A stretch of DNA of 64,000 bases, from positions 2,604,001-2,668,000 of the forward strand of contig NZ_CP073754.1 of the NCBI RefSeq assembly GCF_018734325.1, in the 5' to 3' direction. The notes beneath the pieces are model-generated. The model was not told where the DNA came from. It saw only the letters and a list, made by a program, of their open reading frames with translations, and ran no database searches. Made by a program: the position numbers and the translations under genes. This DNA comes from Methylomonas paludis. Lineage in GTDB: Bacteria > Pseudomonadota > Gammaproteobacteria > Methylococcales > Methylomonadaceae. Shown here piece after piece: positions 27,973-38,801 of the stretch (position 1 is the stretch's first letter; every line of letters starts with the position of its first letter).

Positions 27973-28771
27973 TAATGTATATTACATCGTCTCTTAATAC
28001 TTCGGAAGATAAACTAACGTCTACTTCTTGTAATTCCCCTTTAGCATCCTTGCGTTTTACAATAATGCCGCTCTCAGTTCCCCTCGGTGATAAGCCGCCG
28101 GCAATTGATAAAGACTTAAGGACGCTAAGATGAGGTTCCAAGCGATAAGAACCGGGATGAACAACTTCACCGTAGATATAGAATACTGGTGCTTTAGGAA
28201 CATATACCACATCACCTGGTTTCATTTTGAAAACAGAAGTAGTTCCTGATGGTTTCAGAAAATCATCTATATTGATTTGCAAGTTTTCTTGGCCGCCATC
28301 AACCGTACGTTTGACTTGTACCGTAGTATCGCCGGCATCCAAAGATGGGCCGCCACCCGCTATAATACCGCCAGCCATAGCAATAACATCAAGAATTGAT
28401 GATTCTGAATTTAAGGCATAACGACCAGGCTTATTTACATAACCTAATACGGAAACATACTGACTGACATTTTCCAGCACGACTACACTGACATTGGCTT
28501 TATGTATAAAGCCACCTTCAATTAATTTCCTGGAAATAGTATCTTCTAATTCTATAGTAGTTTTATCTTTAGCTGTGATCTCTCCAATTAATGGAAAGGT
28601 AATTCTTCCATCGGCAGAAACACGTGTTTCGGTTTTAAGATCATCATAGCCGTACACAGAAATCTTTAAAACATCATCAGGGCCAATTATATCAGCAGCT
28701 TGACTTAACCGTAATGGCATCAAGAATTGTATTATTACTAGCAACCAATAAAATTTATTAAAATGACGCAT
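27956..28771 (-). CDS. epsE: Polysaccharide export protein EpsE (Wza family)
   Basis: A 271-residue outer-membrane polysaccharide export protein. A signal peptide (about 1-26, ending SQA) is followed by the Poly_export domain (DIIGPDDVLKISVYGYDDL) and two SLBB-type repeats (VSVLGYVNKPGRYAL and FYIYGEVVHPGSYRL). It would form the periplasmic/outer-membrane channel for the XrtB-linked exopolysaccharide. GGTGGGG lies about ten bases before the ATG. It is the first gene of the eps operon (epsE-F-G-D-L-xrtB-epsI). Confidence 0.92.
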   Translation of the reverse strand: MRHFNKFYWLLVIIQFLMPLRLSQAADIIGPDDVLKISVYGYDDLKTETRVSADGRITFPLIGEITAKDKTTIELEDTISRKLIEGGFIHKANVSVVVLENVSQYVSVLGYVNKPGRYALNSESSILDVIAMAGGIIAGGGPSLDAGDTTVQVKRTVDGGQENLQINIDDFLKPSGTTSVFKMKPGDVVYVPKAPVFYIYGEVVHPGSYRLEPHLSVLKSLSIAGGLSPRGTESGIIVKRKDAKGELQEVDVSLSSEVLRDDVIYISERWF

Positions 28772-29891
28772 TTTCTATTTCCCCACCATATACATTTATC
28801 CATTTAAAACAGGATTTCTCCTGCATTTAATTTAAAATTATTTAACAGCACTTAGGCTTACAATTTCAATCCATACGTAAAAATATTACCAATGATTTTG
28901 AAATAAATCAGTAATTTTTATCCATCAAAGTACAATGCAATTGTATTTAAAGGTTATTTTCTGAGATAATCATACTTTAACAAAGCAAAGAGGTGACTGT
29001 ATAACTATTTTCATTATTAAGCAACTTGAAAAATATGCTTGTATACGCCTTTTCCAATTCTATCAATACCAATAACATCCATGAGTACCAATTAGCCAGC
29101 ACTTGATAATTAAGATCCATATCAGTACGTTCACATCTATTTGGCTCAAAATTTGTTCCTATCACACACTCATTCAGTCATCCAAAGCCAATCAAAAAAA
29201 AATATCCTTTTAAGTCAAAAACTTAACTAGAAAAGACCCCCGTAATCTTTTTTTTGACTTACGGCCAGTTTCGCAAACAGACACAAAAAATCTTTGCCAA
29301 TGAAGGCATAAGGTACGTGCATTTAAGTACCGTGACAAAATACCTCCATCAAATTCTAGAAAATAAACCACTTTCTATATGTTAGTTTGGATCATACACA
29401 AGGTAATCATATTTTGCAACGCAAGCTAAATTTTTAGTCAGAGCAAGCCACCAGTTTTTGAGACAACAATTGACTATTCTCGAAAAACCACAACAGGTTG
29501 ATTTCATTAGCTTTACACAAATCATCTTAAAGAACTATTAAATTGATGCAAAACACTGATTTGTACTTTTACCATTTGAATGTGACGTTTTGGCAACCAA
29601 ACAGCACATGCGCCCAATTGCCATGGGTATTTTGGACAAGCGGAATCTGATTATTCACGCTTAAAATTGATAATACGATGGATACCGCATGGCACCCATC
29701 CTAACTCTAAATAATTGACTTACGCTTACATGCAGACGAGCTAACTATATATTGGTAACAAACCGACAGCGGTTTCTTATTATGCTGTTTTTTTTCAAAG
29801 CATACTACGAACATTACCCAAGAGAATCATAATAAATTTACTTAAATAATCATTGTGTTACGTTACGTTTTGCCTAAACTTACCGATTCAT
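28772..29891. other. Long non-coding leader region of the eps operon
   Basis: About 1.1 kb without a convincing gene. It must hold the promoter of the epsE operon, perhaps within the first 250 bases upstream of epsE, where a short hairpin CAGGA/TCCTG (28811-28824) sits in the presumed leader. I see no strong sigma-70 or sigma-54 match. The rest is AT-rich and featureless to me. Confidence 0.4.
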
Positions 29892-30962
29892 TTACAACTT
29901 CGCAGAAAGCAGCTGATGAATTCGTTCAGCAACTTCTTCTGGCTCAATTGAATAAATGCAGATCATTTGATGCTCTGTACAAACACTGAGCTTGCAGTTT
30001 GAACAAGGCACATTCCGATAAAATACATTTTCTTCATTGCCGTATGGAAACCAAACACCTGGCTTATTACGTGCGGCAAAAATACTAATGCAAGGAATGC
30101 CAACACTACTGGCCAAATGCATAGGCCCACTATCGTGACCAACATAAATTGCTGCCCGCTCTAACACCGCAGCACTTTCCCGAGGACTTAACGCACCGCA
30201 AAGATTGAGCACCGGCCCAGGCCATTCTGACGTAATCGATTCACAGCGCTCAAATTCATCCTTAGAACCAAAGCAAACAAGAGCGTAAGAATTAGGCAAT
30301 GAACCAGCCAATTTTTTCAGTAAATCAAACCAACGATCACTCCCCCAATCATTGGCAGGAACTTTCGCACCAACACTGATAGCAATAAAAGGTATTGAGA
30401 TATCCGCCAATATTTTTTTGGCGGTATCCCGCTCATTTTCTTGCAAAACAAGAGAAAACAAGGATTGATCAAGCCCGTTTGAATCAAACCCCACAGATCT
30501 AATCAGACGACTGGCCTCAGATTCATAATATTCACCACCAGGCAGCTTATGATGAGTGTTGGCAGATTCAGCAACAAACAAACCCCTCACTCGCCAAATG
30601 CCCGCAATGAAAAAGAATAAGGCATCTCTAAACCTTTGCAGCTTTGTACGCCGAGGCATTAAATAAACCACTTCCTGCGGCTTTAACTTACGTATTTCCG
30701 AAATAACCCGCATCAAAGCAGGTAGACTAAATCGACCATGAGGATATTCAATAAACTGGTCAACTAGTCCCGAACCCATCAATATCTGATGACTAGCGGC
30801 GGCCTTAATACCGCCATCAACCGGAGTATTAGTCAAAAGTATTATCTTACTTTGCGGATATTGCTTTCTCAACAAATGAAACGCCGGTAGTGCTACCAGA
30901 GTATCACCTAAACTACCAATCCTAAAAACGATAATATTACCATTATATTGATGAGCTACCAT
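29892..30962 (-). CDS. Glycosyltransferase family 9 (heptosyltransferase-like)
   Basis: A 356-residue GT9 enzyme. The start IIVFRIGSLGDTLVALPAFHLLR is the standard heptosyltransferase opening, and YVGHDSGPMHLASSVGIPCISIF is the conserved nucleotide-sugar site near residue 270. A Cys-rich segment (NVPCSNCKLSVC) occurs near the end as in many GT9 proteins. It probably transfers an ADP-heptose-derived sugar to lipopolysaccharide or a glycan at the inner membrane. It is divergent from gmhA-hldE-hldD, the genes that make ADP-heptose, across a 600-base gap. Confidence 0.85.
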   Translation of the reverse strand: MVAHQYNGNIIVFRIGSLGDTLVALPAFHLLRKQYPQSKIILLTNTPVDGGIKAAASHQILMGSGLVDQFIEYPHGRFSLPALMRVISEIRKLKPQEVVYLMPRRTKLQRFRDALFFFIAGIWRVRGLFVAESANTHHKLPGGEYYESEASRLIRSVGFDSNGLDQSLFSLVLQENERDTAKKILADISIPFIAISVGAKVPANDWGSDRWFDLLKKLAGSLPNSYALVCFGSKDEFERCESITSEWPGPVLNLCGALSPRESAAVLERAAIYVGHDSGPMHLASSVGIPCISIFAARNKPGVWFPYGNEENVFYRNVPCSNCKLSVCTEHQMICIYSIEPEEVAERIHQLLSAKL

Positions 30963-31568
30963 ATTTTAATCTTAAAGTTAAATGTTAACGTTTATCGAAA
31001 AACCATACCAATCATCTGTACTATTGTAGCGCTAACAACACAATAGGCATGCCTTATTTTACAACAAGCTATTAATTGGGTTCGGCTGGTATCCGGTTTT
31101 TTCCAAAGCTGCTTTTCTTGTTTTCTACCTACTTTTAACGCTCAACCAAGTAGACTTATTTCGCCTCAGCAAATTGATCACTCGTAACTCATTGATTTTT
31201 AGTTACTGGAAAATTATAGCACGCACTTCCAAAATCGTCCGCGGATTCCCCACAGAAAACCCAACATTATTGTATTTGATTTTGACCTACTTTCACCACA
31301 ATTGTACACGAATATGAATAAGTGTTGATGATCGATAATCATCCATGAAGAAACGCATTTCCACTCCATCAATCTCAAAGATAATTTTAGATCCTATCGT
31401 AGGATAACACCTTGCATTTAAAATAAAAAATCATTTTCGCAGTTCCAATTTCCATAGCTTAGCTACTGGAGAAAGCTCACTACGGCTCACGGCGCATACA
31501 GCAAAAGCTATGCAAAAGCAGTTAAATTAATTAGAATACTTTAAGGACAACTATATCGGTGATATAAC
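30963..31568. other. Divergent intergenic region, GT9 / gmhA
   Basis: Roughly 600 bases between divergent heptose-related genes, so promoters for both should lie here. A likely ribosome binding site GGTGA lies about eight bases before the gmhA ATG. No clear operator or riboswitch seen. Confidence 0.4.
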
Positions 31569-32183
31569 ATGCATAACGACAGCAATGTGGGCAGCATAGA
31601 AGCAATCCAAAAACTTTACCGTGATGGTTTCGAGGAACATACCCAAACTCATACCGCCACAACCATCAACTGCATCACCCCTCTGGTCAAGCTTACTCAA
31701 ATCTGTATTGATGCGCTTAATCAAGGCAACAAAATCCTTTTCGCCGGCAACGGTGGAAGTGCAGCAGATGCCCAACATCTAGCCACCGAACTAACAATCC
31801 GCTTTGAAATCAATCGCCCCGCCATAGCAGCAATAGCATTAACCACAGACACATCCACAATAACAGCCGCCGCAAATGACTTTGGCTTTAACCTGATTTT
31901 TTCCCGGCAGGTCGAAGCGTTAGGCAAACCAGGTGATGTTTTTATTGGCATCACCACCTCAGGTAAAAGCCCAAACATACTGACTGCTTTTGAACAAGCC
32001 CGCAAAATGGGCATAACCTGCGTAGCCTTTACCGGCTCCGCTGGCGCCCAGCTACAAGACGTAGTGGACGTACTAATCATGGTACCGTCCACAAACACAG
32101 CCAGAGTTCAGGAAGAACACATCTTACTTGGACATCTTTTATGTAAAGGGCTTGAACAAAACATTTCTGCAAAGAGGGATTAA
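31569..32183 (+). CDS. gmhA: D-sedoheptulose 7-phosphate isomerase
   Basis: A 204-residue SIS-domain enzyme converting sedoheptulose 7-phosphate to D-glycero-D-manno-heptose 7-phosphate, the first step of ADP-heptose synthesis. The phosphosugar-binding stretch FAGNGGSAADAQHLATELTIRF is family-typical, followed by ITTSGKSPNIL and the C-terminal QEEHILLGHLLC with conserved Glu and His of the active site. Length is normal. It is first in a plus-strand set, with hldE starting three bases after its stop. Confidence 0.94.
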   Translation: MHNDSNVGSIEAIQKLYRDGFEEHTQTHTATTINCITPLVKLTQICIDALNQGNKILFAGNGGSAADAQHLATELTIRFEINRPAIAAIALTTDTSTITAAANDFGFNLIFSRQVEALGKPGDVFIGITTSGKSPNILTAFEQARKMGITCVAFTGSAGAQLQDVVDVLIMVPSTNTARVQEEHILLGHLLCKGLEQNISAKRD

Positions 32184-32186
32184 TCC

Positions 32187-33656
32187 GTGTTAGATATACT
32201 TGAAACCATTAGCTCTCAAATACATAACGGGACATTAAAACCAATTATTTGTGTCGGCGACATCATGCTGGATCGATTCTACTACGGCCACGTCGATCGT
32301 ATCTCACCCGAAGCACCGGTCCCAGTATTAGTAATTAAGGATGAAAAACTCATGTTGGGTGGTGCCGGAAACGTGGTTGCCAATATGGCCGAATTGGGCG
32401 CTCCTAGCCTATTCGTATCAGTACTAGGCGATGATGCCGAAGGCCATTGCATACTGGACATGTTAAATGCAAAGTCAAAATGTCAAGTACAAATACTTAG
32501 GGAAAATCAGCGCCAAACAACTGTTAAAACTCGTTGCGTCGGCTCAAACCAGCAAATTGTGCGACTGGACAAAGAATCAACCAATAGCATCAATAATGAC
32601 TCGCAACAGTTTGTTATCAATGCTGTTACTAACAACCTAAGCACATCCAAAGTGGTCATCCTGTCAGACTACGGCAAAGGCATACTCTCTGACCAAGTTA
32701 TCGAAGCAATCATCAAAGCCGCCAACAGTAACGGCGCCCGCATCATAGTCGACCCTAAAGGCCATGATTACAGCAAATATAGAGGGGCTTACCTTGTCAC
32801 GCCAAATCGCAAAGAACTAGCTGATGCGACCGGACTAACAGGCAAAAGTGATGAACAGATTATATTTGCCGCACGACAATTAATGTCAAAAACCGGCATC
32901 AAAAACGTCTTGGTTACCCGTAGCGAAGAAGGCATGACACTAGTCACAGAAGCCGGCGACGTCAAACATATCCGCACCACTGCCCGCGAAGTTTACGATG
33001 TATCTGGTGCCGGGGATACTGTAGTGGCCGTGCTGACAGTTGCGCTATCTAGTGACATTCCATTGTATGAGGCTTCATTAATAGCCAATCAAGCCGCATC
33101 TGTAGTGGTTGGTAAAATTGGCACCGCTTCGATCAACCTTGATGAATTGTACGAAGCCATCCTTGAAAAAGAAACCATCTCAGCTGAGAAAAAATTATTT
33201 TCAAACATACAACTGCAAAAACTGGTGCTGGAATGGAAATCAGCAGGTCTAACCGTTGGCTTTACCAACGGCTGCTTTGATTTACTACACCCAGGTCATG
33301 TTACTCTCCTGGAAAAATGTCGCTCTCAATGCGACAGACTGATAGTTGCCCTCAACACCGACAAATCAGTAAAACGCCTCAAAGGCGATAGCAGACCTGT
33401 ACAATCAGAAATTTCCAGAGCCATCATCATGGCTTCACTTCAAAGCGTGGATGCCGTAGTATTATTTTCAGAAGATACGCCACTAGCAATTATTGAAGAA
33501 CTAAGCCCAAATAAATTATTTAAAGGTGGTGATTACAACTTTGAAACAGTGGTTGGCGCTGATTTTGTTAAACAGGCCGGCGGCGAAGTCGTCCTTATTG
33601 ATTTAGTCCCGGATCAAAGTACAACACGATTAATCAGTAAAATGAATCAAAAATAA
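32187..33656 (+). CDS. hldE: Bifunctional heptose 7-phosphate kinase / heptose 1-phosphate adenylyltransferase
   Basis: A 489-residue fusion. The N-terminal ribokinase-family domain (about 1-320) has ICVGDIMLDRFYYG, MLGGAGNVVANMAELG and the catalytic DVSGAGDTVVA near 272. The C-terminal nucleotidyltransferase has FTNGCFDLLHPGHVTLLE with HPGH near residue 367. It phosphorylates heptose 7-phosphate and later adenylates heptose 1-phosphate; GmhB (59509) acts in between. Start is GTG at 32187, with GAGGG from the end of gmhA upstream. Length matches the family. Confidence 0.95.
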   Translation: MLDILETISSQIHNGTLKPIICVGDIMLDRFYYGHVDRISPEAPVPVLVIKDEKLMLGGAGNVVANMAELGAPSLFVSVLGDDAEGHCILDMLNAKSKCQVQILRENQRQTTVKTRCVGSNQQIVRLDKESTNSINNDSQQFVINAVTNNLSTSKVVILSDYGKGILSDQVIEAIIKAANSNGARIIVDPKGHDYSKYRGAYLVTPNRKELADATGLTGKSDEQIIFAARQLMSKTGIKNVLVTRSEEGMTLVTEAGDVKHIRTTAREVYDVSGAGDTVVAVLTVALSSDIPLYEASLIANQAASVVVGKIGTASINLDELYEAILEKETISAEKKLFSNIQLQKLVLEWKSAGLTVGFTNGCFDLLHPGHVTLLEKCRSQCDRLIVALNTDKSVKRLKGDSRPVQSEISRAIIMASLQSVDAVVLFSEDTPLAIIEELSPNKLFKGGDYNFETVVGADFVKQAGGEVVLIDLVPDQSTTRLISKMNQK

Positions 33657-33782
33657 TCTGATTAACATGACAGTAAACCAAATTTAGACAAGAGACCGTA
33701 CATTAAAATCGGCCGGGTATTGGCAGATACAAAATGTAACGGATATGGTATATTAAATAAACTTTACGGAAATGAAACTAAT

Positions 33783-34769
33783 ATGATTCTTGTTACTGGC
33801 GGTGCAGGGTTTATAGGCTCGAATATCGTGGCAAATCTTGATGATCAAAACATCGAGGTTATAGTGTCCGACCGTTTAAGATCGGCAAACAAATGGCGTA
33901 ACATTTCTGGTCGACGTATTAGTCAATTTGTATTTCCAGAAAATTTGGCCGCCTTTTTAGAGTCGGAAGGTCAAAATATAAAAGCCATCATCCATATGGG
34001 CGCCATTTCCGCAACAACGGCTACAGATGCTGACGAAGTAATCCAAAACAATTTTCAATTGTCCGTAAGTTTATGGCAATGGTGCGTAAAAAATTCAGTT
34101 AAATTCATATACGCATCTTCCGCAGCCACGTATGGTGAAGGTGAAAACGGATTCAAAGACAATTACGATGCCAAAAGCCTGGCAGCCCTGTCCCCCATGA
34201 ATTTGTATGGGTGGTCAAAACACCTATTTGATCGCTGGGTTACCGATACAGTTGATCGGAATCGTTCAACCCCACCACAATGGGTAGGCTTAAAGTTTTT
34301 TAATGTGTATGGGCCAAATGAATACCATAAGGGATCAATGCGTAGCGTGGTTTCACAACTACATGATACCCTGCAAGCGGGCGGACACCCAAAATTAATC
34401 AAATCACACCGAGCTGATTATGAGCATGGCGGACAATTAAGAGACTTTGTCTATGTAAAAGATTGTGTCAAAATCATAGATTGGTTGCTTGCAAATCCAA
34501 ATATATCCGGCATTTTCAATGTCGGAACTGGACAAGCCCGCAGCTTTGCAGACCTGACAAAAGCCACATTGACAGCCATGAACATCCATGATCGTGACAT
34601 TGAATACATTGATATGCCTGAATCGATACGTTCAAAATATCAATATTTCACCCAGGCTGATTTAAGCAATTTACGTCAAGCTGGTTATACTGCCCCTTTA
34701 TTTTCTCTAGAAGATGGCATCAACGATTATGTACAGCAATTTTTGCTGACGACAAATCAGTATCGTTAA
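33783..34769 (+). CDS. hldD: ADP-L-glycero-D-manno-heptose 6-epimerase
   Basis: A 328-residue SDR epimerase that inverts C6 of ADP-D-glycero-D-manno-heptose, the last step of the pathway. NAD-binding GGAGFIGSN starts at residue 6, catalytic Tyr/Lys are in NLYGWSKHLFD, and FFNVYGPNEYHKGSMRSVVSQ is diagnostic of HldD. The ATG at 33783 is chosen because MILVTGGAGFIGSN is the normal N-terminus; an in-frame TTG at 33720 would add 21 unrelated residues. It lies about 125 bases after hldE. Confidence 0.94.
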   Translation: MILVTGGAGFIGSNIVANLDDQNIEVIVSDRLRSANKWRNISGRRISQFVFPENLAAFLESEGQNIKAIIHMGAISATTATDADEVIQNNFQLSVSLWQWCVKNSVKFIYASSAATYGEGENGFKDNYDAKSLAALSPMNLYGWSKHLFDRWVTDTVDRNRSTPPQWVGLKFFNVYGPNEYHKGSMRSVVSQLHDTLQAGGHPKLIKSHRADYEHGGQLRDFVYVKDCVKIIDWLLANPNISGIFNVGTGQARSFADLTKATLTAMNIHDRDIEYIDMPESIRSKYQYFTQADLSNLRQAGYTAPLFSLEDGINDYVQQFLLTTNQYR

Positions 34770-34821
34770 GTCCTGCATAACAACACATTTTAATTTAAAC
34801 ACAATCCACCAAATTAAGCAT

Positions 34822-35811
34822 ATGAACGAAATTTCAAAACGCATTTTAATAACCGGCGGGTCTGGCTTTATTGGAACCAACCTAATCGAAGTTCTTAAAC
34901 AGGGTGATTCGGAATTATTGAATATTGATATCAAGCCACCTTTAAACGCAAATCAAAATGATATTTACAAAAACGTAGATATAAGAGATTACGCCAGCCT
35001 TTCAGCAGTTATTAATGAGTTCAATCCAACTCAAATTTACCATCTTGGTGCACGCACCGATTTAAACGGACCTGACTTAGAGGCTTATGACACAAATACT
35101 GACGGCGTTTTAAACTTAATTAAGGCCGTTGAAAATAGCTCAAGCGTGAAACGAGTTATTTATACATCATCAAGACTAGTTTGCAGAATAGGATATAAGC
35201 CTAAAAGTGATGATGATTATTGCTCTACTACGCCATACGGCGAAAGCAAAGTTATTGGTGAAAAGTATGTCAAAGAATCTGCTTACCAAAATTACGAGTG
35301 GTCTATAGTAAGACCTACCTCAATTTGGGGACCATGGTTTGGTTTACCTTATAGCCAATTCTTCGATATGGTTCGTCAAAAAAAATATGTGCATCCTAAA
35401 GGAAAAAAAATCAATAAATCGTTTGGTTTTGTTGGTAACACTGTCTATCAACTAATATCCATCATGAATGCAGAATCAGAAAAGATTAATCACAAGACCT
35501 TTTATGTCGGTGACTATCAGCCAATCGAAGTCAATGAATTTGCAAATAAAATTTGTCGCGCATTTAATATATCATCTATCTTAACTGTTCCAGGAAGTTT
35601 ACTCAGAGCTTTTGCAATTACAGGTGATTTTCTTAAATTCATAGGCATAAAAAACCCACCCTTAACCTCGTTCAGACTAAATAATCTCTTAACCGAAATG
35701 GTTCATGATTTTGGTGCCCTCCCAAACATAACAGGTCCGTTACCTTATTCTGCAGATGATGGCATAAAGATTACAGTTGAATGGATACTTAATAGTGAAA
35801 AACACAAATAA
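34822..35811 (+). CDS. NAD-dependent epimerase/dehydratase (extended SDR)
   Basis: A 329-residue sugar-nucleotide-modifying enzyme. ILITGGSGFIGTN near the start is the NAD site, IYHLGARTDLNG and the YxxxK motif in TPYGESKVIGEKY complete the active site, and RPTSIWGPWFG follows. The activity (4-epimerase, 4,6-dehydratase or reductase) is not evident. It lies 52 bases after hldD and overlaps the acetyltransferase gene, so it is likely in the same transcript and may make a donor for that glycan. Confidence 0.82.
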   Translation: MNEISKRILITGGSGFIGTNLIEVLKQGDSELLNIDIKPPLNANQNDIYKNVDIRDYASLSAVINEFNPTQIYHLGARTDLNGPDLEAYDTNTDGVLNLIKAVENSSSVKRVIYTSSRLVCRIGYKPKSDDDYCSTTPYGESKVIGEKYVKESAYQNYEWSIVRPTSIWGPWFGLPYSQFFDMVRQKKYVHPKGKKINKSFGFVGNTVYQLISIMNAESEKINHKTFYVGDYQPIEVNEFANKICRAFNISSILTVPGSLLRAFAITGDFLKFIGIKNPPLTSFRLNNLLTEMVHDFGALPNITGPLPYSADDGIKITVEWILNSEKHK

Positions 35812-36391
35812 CAACCCAATTAAATATCAGGATTTATCAAAATTTTCAGTTCCCGCTAACTTTAGGGGAAAAAATGTATTTATTGTCCAGCTGTGGTGGA
35901 TAGTTCAGGCGACTATTTTTCGGTTATCACCACAGTTTATGTATGGGTTTAGAGCAAAATTGCTGCGCCTATTTGGAGCAAAAATTGGACACAACGTATT
36001 AATAAGAAACACCGCAATTATTACTTACCCATGGAAACTAGAAATTGGTAATAATACCTGGGTAGGTGATGATAGCGTTATATATAACCTTGATGATGTA
36101 TTTATCGGTTCAAATGTTGCGATAGCCCATCGAGTATATTTATGCACAGGTTTACATGACACAACTAAGCTAACCTTCGACATTCAAGCAAAGCCAATTC
36201 ATATCAAAGATCAGACTTGGCTTGCAAATGATATATTTGTTGGTCCTGGTTTAACAGTTGGTTTTGGTACAGTTATCGGTGCGCGCAGCACAGTGTTGCA
36301 TGATATGCCTGATGGGATGATTTGCTACGGCTACCCTTGCGTACCAGTAAAACAACGCACCATCATAAATGACAGTACCGCGTCAGTATAA
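35795..36391 (+). CDS. WcaF-like acetyltransferase (left-handed beta-helix)
   Basis: A 198-residue hexapeptide-repeat O-acetyltransferase resembling colanic acid WcaF. FRAKLLRLFGAKIG, WKLEIGNNTWVGDDSVIYNL and IGSNVAIAHRVYLCTGLHD show the left-handed beta-helix turns and the catalytic His in GLHD. The C-terminal YGYPCVPVK is typical. The start is uncertain: GTG at 35795 gives the family-like N-terminus, while ATG at 35777 adds six residues. Both overlap the upstream epimerase gene, implying coupling. It probably acetylates a sugar of the cell-surface glycan. Confidence 0.85.
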   Translation: MKNTNNNPIKYQDLSKFSVPANFRGKNVFIVQLWWIVQATIFRLSPQFMYGFRAKLLRLFGAKIGHNVLIRNTAIITYPWKLEIGNNTWVGDDSVIYNLDDVFIGSNVAIAHRVYLCTGLHDTTKLTFDIQAKPIHIKDQTWLANDIFVGPGLTVGFGTVIGARSTVLHDMPDGMICYGYPCVPVKQRTIINDSTASV

Positions 36392-36883
36392 CGCTGGTGT
36401 AACAACGCAGAATCAGCGAGGGTGAAAGCTACGAATCCCTCGGATTACCTTTAGAAAAGCCCTCCCCCACGTATTGCCCATTACCTGTTAGCAATACGAA
36501 AGTGGGGCAGGGCTATTCCATCCTGAAAACGCTTCCCAAAGCTTCTCGACCAACTCAATACAAAACAGCTATTGTCTGTCAAAATTTAAGTACATATTTT
36601 GTAGAATGGGATCCACTTTACCTTTATAGGTTGATGATGCCTATTTATTCATCTATATCAGAGTATCAACTTTTATTAGACGACAACACTATCTGGGTTG
36701 GAGGCAGAGTTTGGGCGCTGGGGACAAAACTCTCACCCAGCGTCACATACTGCAAGTCGCAATGGGCTATTCGTACTTTATCAACTACTAAACTATCCAC
36801 CAGTAACTACTGCTGGATAGTGCACTACCTACCATCAATGAAAAGCAATAAAGTTCTTAGCATGCTCAAGCATTGACTCATAC
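36392..36883. other. Convergent intergenic region, acetyltransferase / gmd
   Basis: About 490 bases between convergent genes. It contains a strong hairpin (36458-36514) and a smaller GAGGG/CCCTC stem just before it. A 124-codon frame (36502-36876) lacks any recognisable domain and reads through the hairpin, so it is not called. Confidence 0.45.
36458..36514. repeat. Imperfect inverted repeat (20-bp arms), probable bidirectional transcription end
   Basis: AGCCCTCCCCCACGTATTGC (36458-36477) pairs with GCAATACGAAAGTGGGGCAGGGCT (36491-36514), broken only by a small bulge, around a 13-base loop. It lies between two convergent genes. There is no T-run, so a Rho-independent terminator is not certain; a REP-like mobile hairpin is the alternative. 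Confidence 0.65.
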
Positions 36884-38005
36884 TCACTCCCGGCTTACTG
36901 AAACAGGAAACCCTTCGTTAACCAACAGAGCATGTTTTCTGGCTTGATATAAATCAGAAGCCACCATTTCACTCACTAATTCCGGCAAGGTGATTTGCGG
37001 TTCCCAACCCAATTTTTGTTTGGCATAACTAGGATCACCCAGCAAAGTTTCAACTTCGGCTGGTCTAAAATAACGAGGATCAATCTGAACAATAACTTGT
37101 CCTACTTTCACATTCGGAGCTTTATCGCCTGTCACAGAATCAATAAACGCCTTCTTGTCAACACCTTCACCTTCCCAACGTAACACGATGCCAAGTTCAA
37201 GTGCTGCAAATTCAATAAACTGCTTAACCGAATATTGAACGCCAGTCGCAATTACAAAATCTTCAGGCTTTTCCTGTTGTAACATCATCCATTGCATACG
37301 TACGTAATCTTTGGCATGCCCCCAATCCCTTAAAGAATCGACATTACCCATATAGAGACAATCCTCAATACCCAACGCAATATTACATAATCCACGGGTA
37401 ATTTTCCGTGTTACAAATGTTTCACCGCGACGTGGCGATTCATGATTGAACAAAACTCCATTACAAGCATACATACCGTAAGCTTCACGGTAATTAACCG
37501 TAATCCAATAGGCATAAAGCTTTGCTACTGCATACGGTGATCGTGGATAAAAAGGCGTCGTTTCCTTCTGTGGAATTTCTTGAACCAAACCATACAACTC
37601 GGAAGTTGATGCCTGGTAAAAACGTGTAGTTTTATCAAGTCCAAGAAAACGTAAAGATTCTAATAAGCGCAAAGTACCAATAGCATCTACATCAGCAGTA
37701 TATTCAGGCGACTCAAACGATACAGCAACATGACTCATCGCACCTAAATTATAAACCTCAGTAGGTCTAATTTCGCTGATAATTCGGGTCAAATTCGAAC
37801 TGTCTGTTAAATCACCATAATGCAAATAAAAACGTTGCTCATTTTCATGTGGATCCTGATAAATATGATCAACCCGTTCCGTATTAAACAAAGATGCTCT
37901 ACGTTTAATACCATGCACTTCATAACCCTTTTCCAATAAAAACTCAGCCAGATAAGAACCATCCTGACCAGTAATACCGGTAATTAGAGCAACTTGCTTT
38001 GACAT
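36884..38005 (-). CDS. gmd: GDP-mannose 4,6-dehydratase
   Basis: A 373-residue SDR enzyme converting GDP-mannose to GDP-4-keto-6-deoxymannose, precursor of GDP-fucose, rhamnose or perosamine. [19 protein letters not shown] is the NADP site, [18 protein letters not shown] is diagnostic, STSELYG and the YxxxK motif [11 protein letters not shown] form the active site, and [17 protein letters not shown] confirms the family. The next enzyme (GDP-fucose synthase, RMD or an aminotransferase) is not in the window unless the epimerase at 34822 fills that role. It ends an apparent monocistron. Confidence 0.95.
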   Translation of the reverse strand: MSKQVALITGITGQDGSYLAEFLLEKGYEVHGIKRRASLFNTERVDHIYQDPHENEQRFYLHYGDLTDSSNLTRIISEIRPTEVYNLGAMSHVAVSFESPEYTADVDAIGTLRLLESLRFLGLDKTTRFYQASTSELYGLVQEIPQKETTPFYPRSPYAVAKLYAYWITVNYREAYGMYACNGVLFNHESPRRGETFVTRKITRGLCNIALGIEDCLYMGNVDSLRDWGHAKDYVRMQWMMLQQEKPEDFVIATGVQYSVKQFIEFAALELGIVLRWEGEGVDKKAFIDSVTGDKAPNVKVGQVIVQIDPRYFRPAEVETLLGDPSYAKQKLGWEPQITLPELVSEMVASDLYQARKHALLVNEGFPVSVSRE

Positions 38006-38801
38006 AAAATTCCCTCAAAAATTAAAAAAAGCTGGCGAGTTAATCTATTCACAGAAATCAATTAACCAAAATTCAAATAAACAGCCAATCCTAAAATCAT
38101 TTAGCACTCATACATTTAAATAACCTTTCACACTGCCCTAATACATATTCTTTATTGATTACTTTAACTCCTACTCCATGTGCAATCAAATTTACATTAG
38201 GCCGGCTTGACATAGCTTCCTACAAACTTAGTTACTACTCAGCATACAAATATCATTTTACAAAACTGGCGATTTTAGGATGTGCAGTTCAGCGCATAAT
38301 TCAAAGCAAACTACTTATTTAAAAGGGTCAACCAAAATTTACGCCAAATAATTACAGAATTTATATCATTTAACTACATAACAACATCAAAACACACATA
38401 AACACACCAAATAGGCAGACTAAATAACAGAATATTCAGTAAAATAAATCTACTTATTAGACAAAAAAACTCATTAGTTATTTAAAATAGCCCAATAATA
38501 TTTAACATCAATTTTGTTATATTTTGTTACTGCGTAAGCACGATGCTATAGACATAGTAGTTGCTTCAAATAGCCGTAGAATATGGCTTATTTATTAAAA
38601 GAAAACGTAAAAATAAACTGGTAAGTTGTTTAGTCCAACAATAAATTGTGGCTAAATAACATGGTTATTAATCAAATATCGCCCTCCAGGTTAGTTTAGC
38701 GAACTCTTTACATCAATGTAAACAGAAACAAACAGTCCGTATGAACTTATCAGCAAATTATAATCGGTAAAATATATAGCATAAAACTTTAAAAAATCGA
38801 A
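38006..38801. other. Non-coding region of about 800 bases upstream of gmd
   Basis: AT-rich, no supported gene on either strand. It should contain the gmd promoter and the end of the GT4/lyase transcript. Nothing else recognised. Confidence 0.4.

Noticed and set aside
36502-36876. 124-codon plus-strand frame before the gmd stop
   Set aside because: It starts inside the large hairpin arm and shows no domain; convergent intergenic DNA is more likely.
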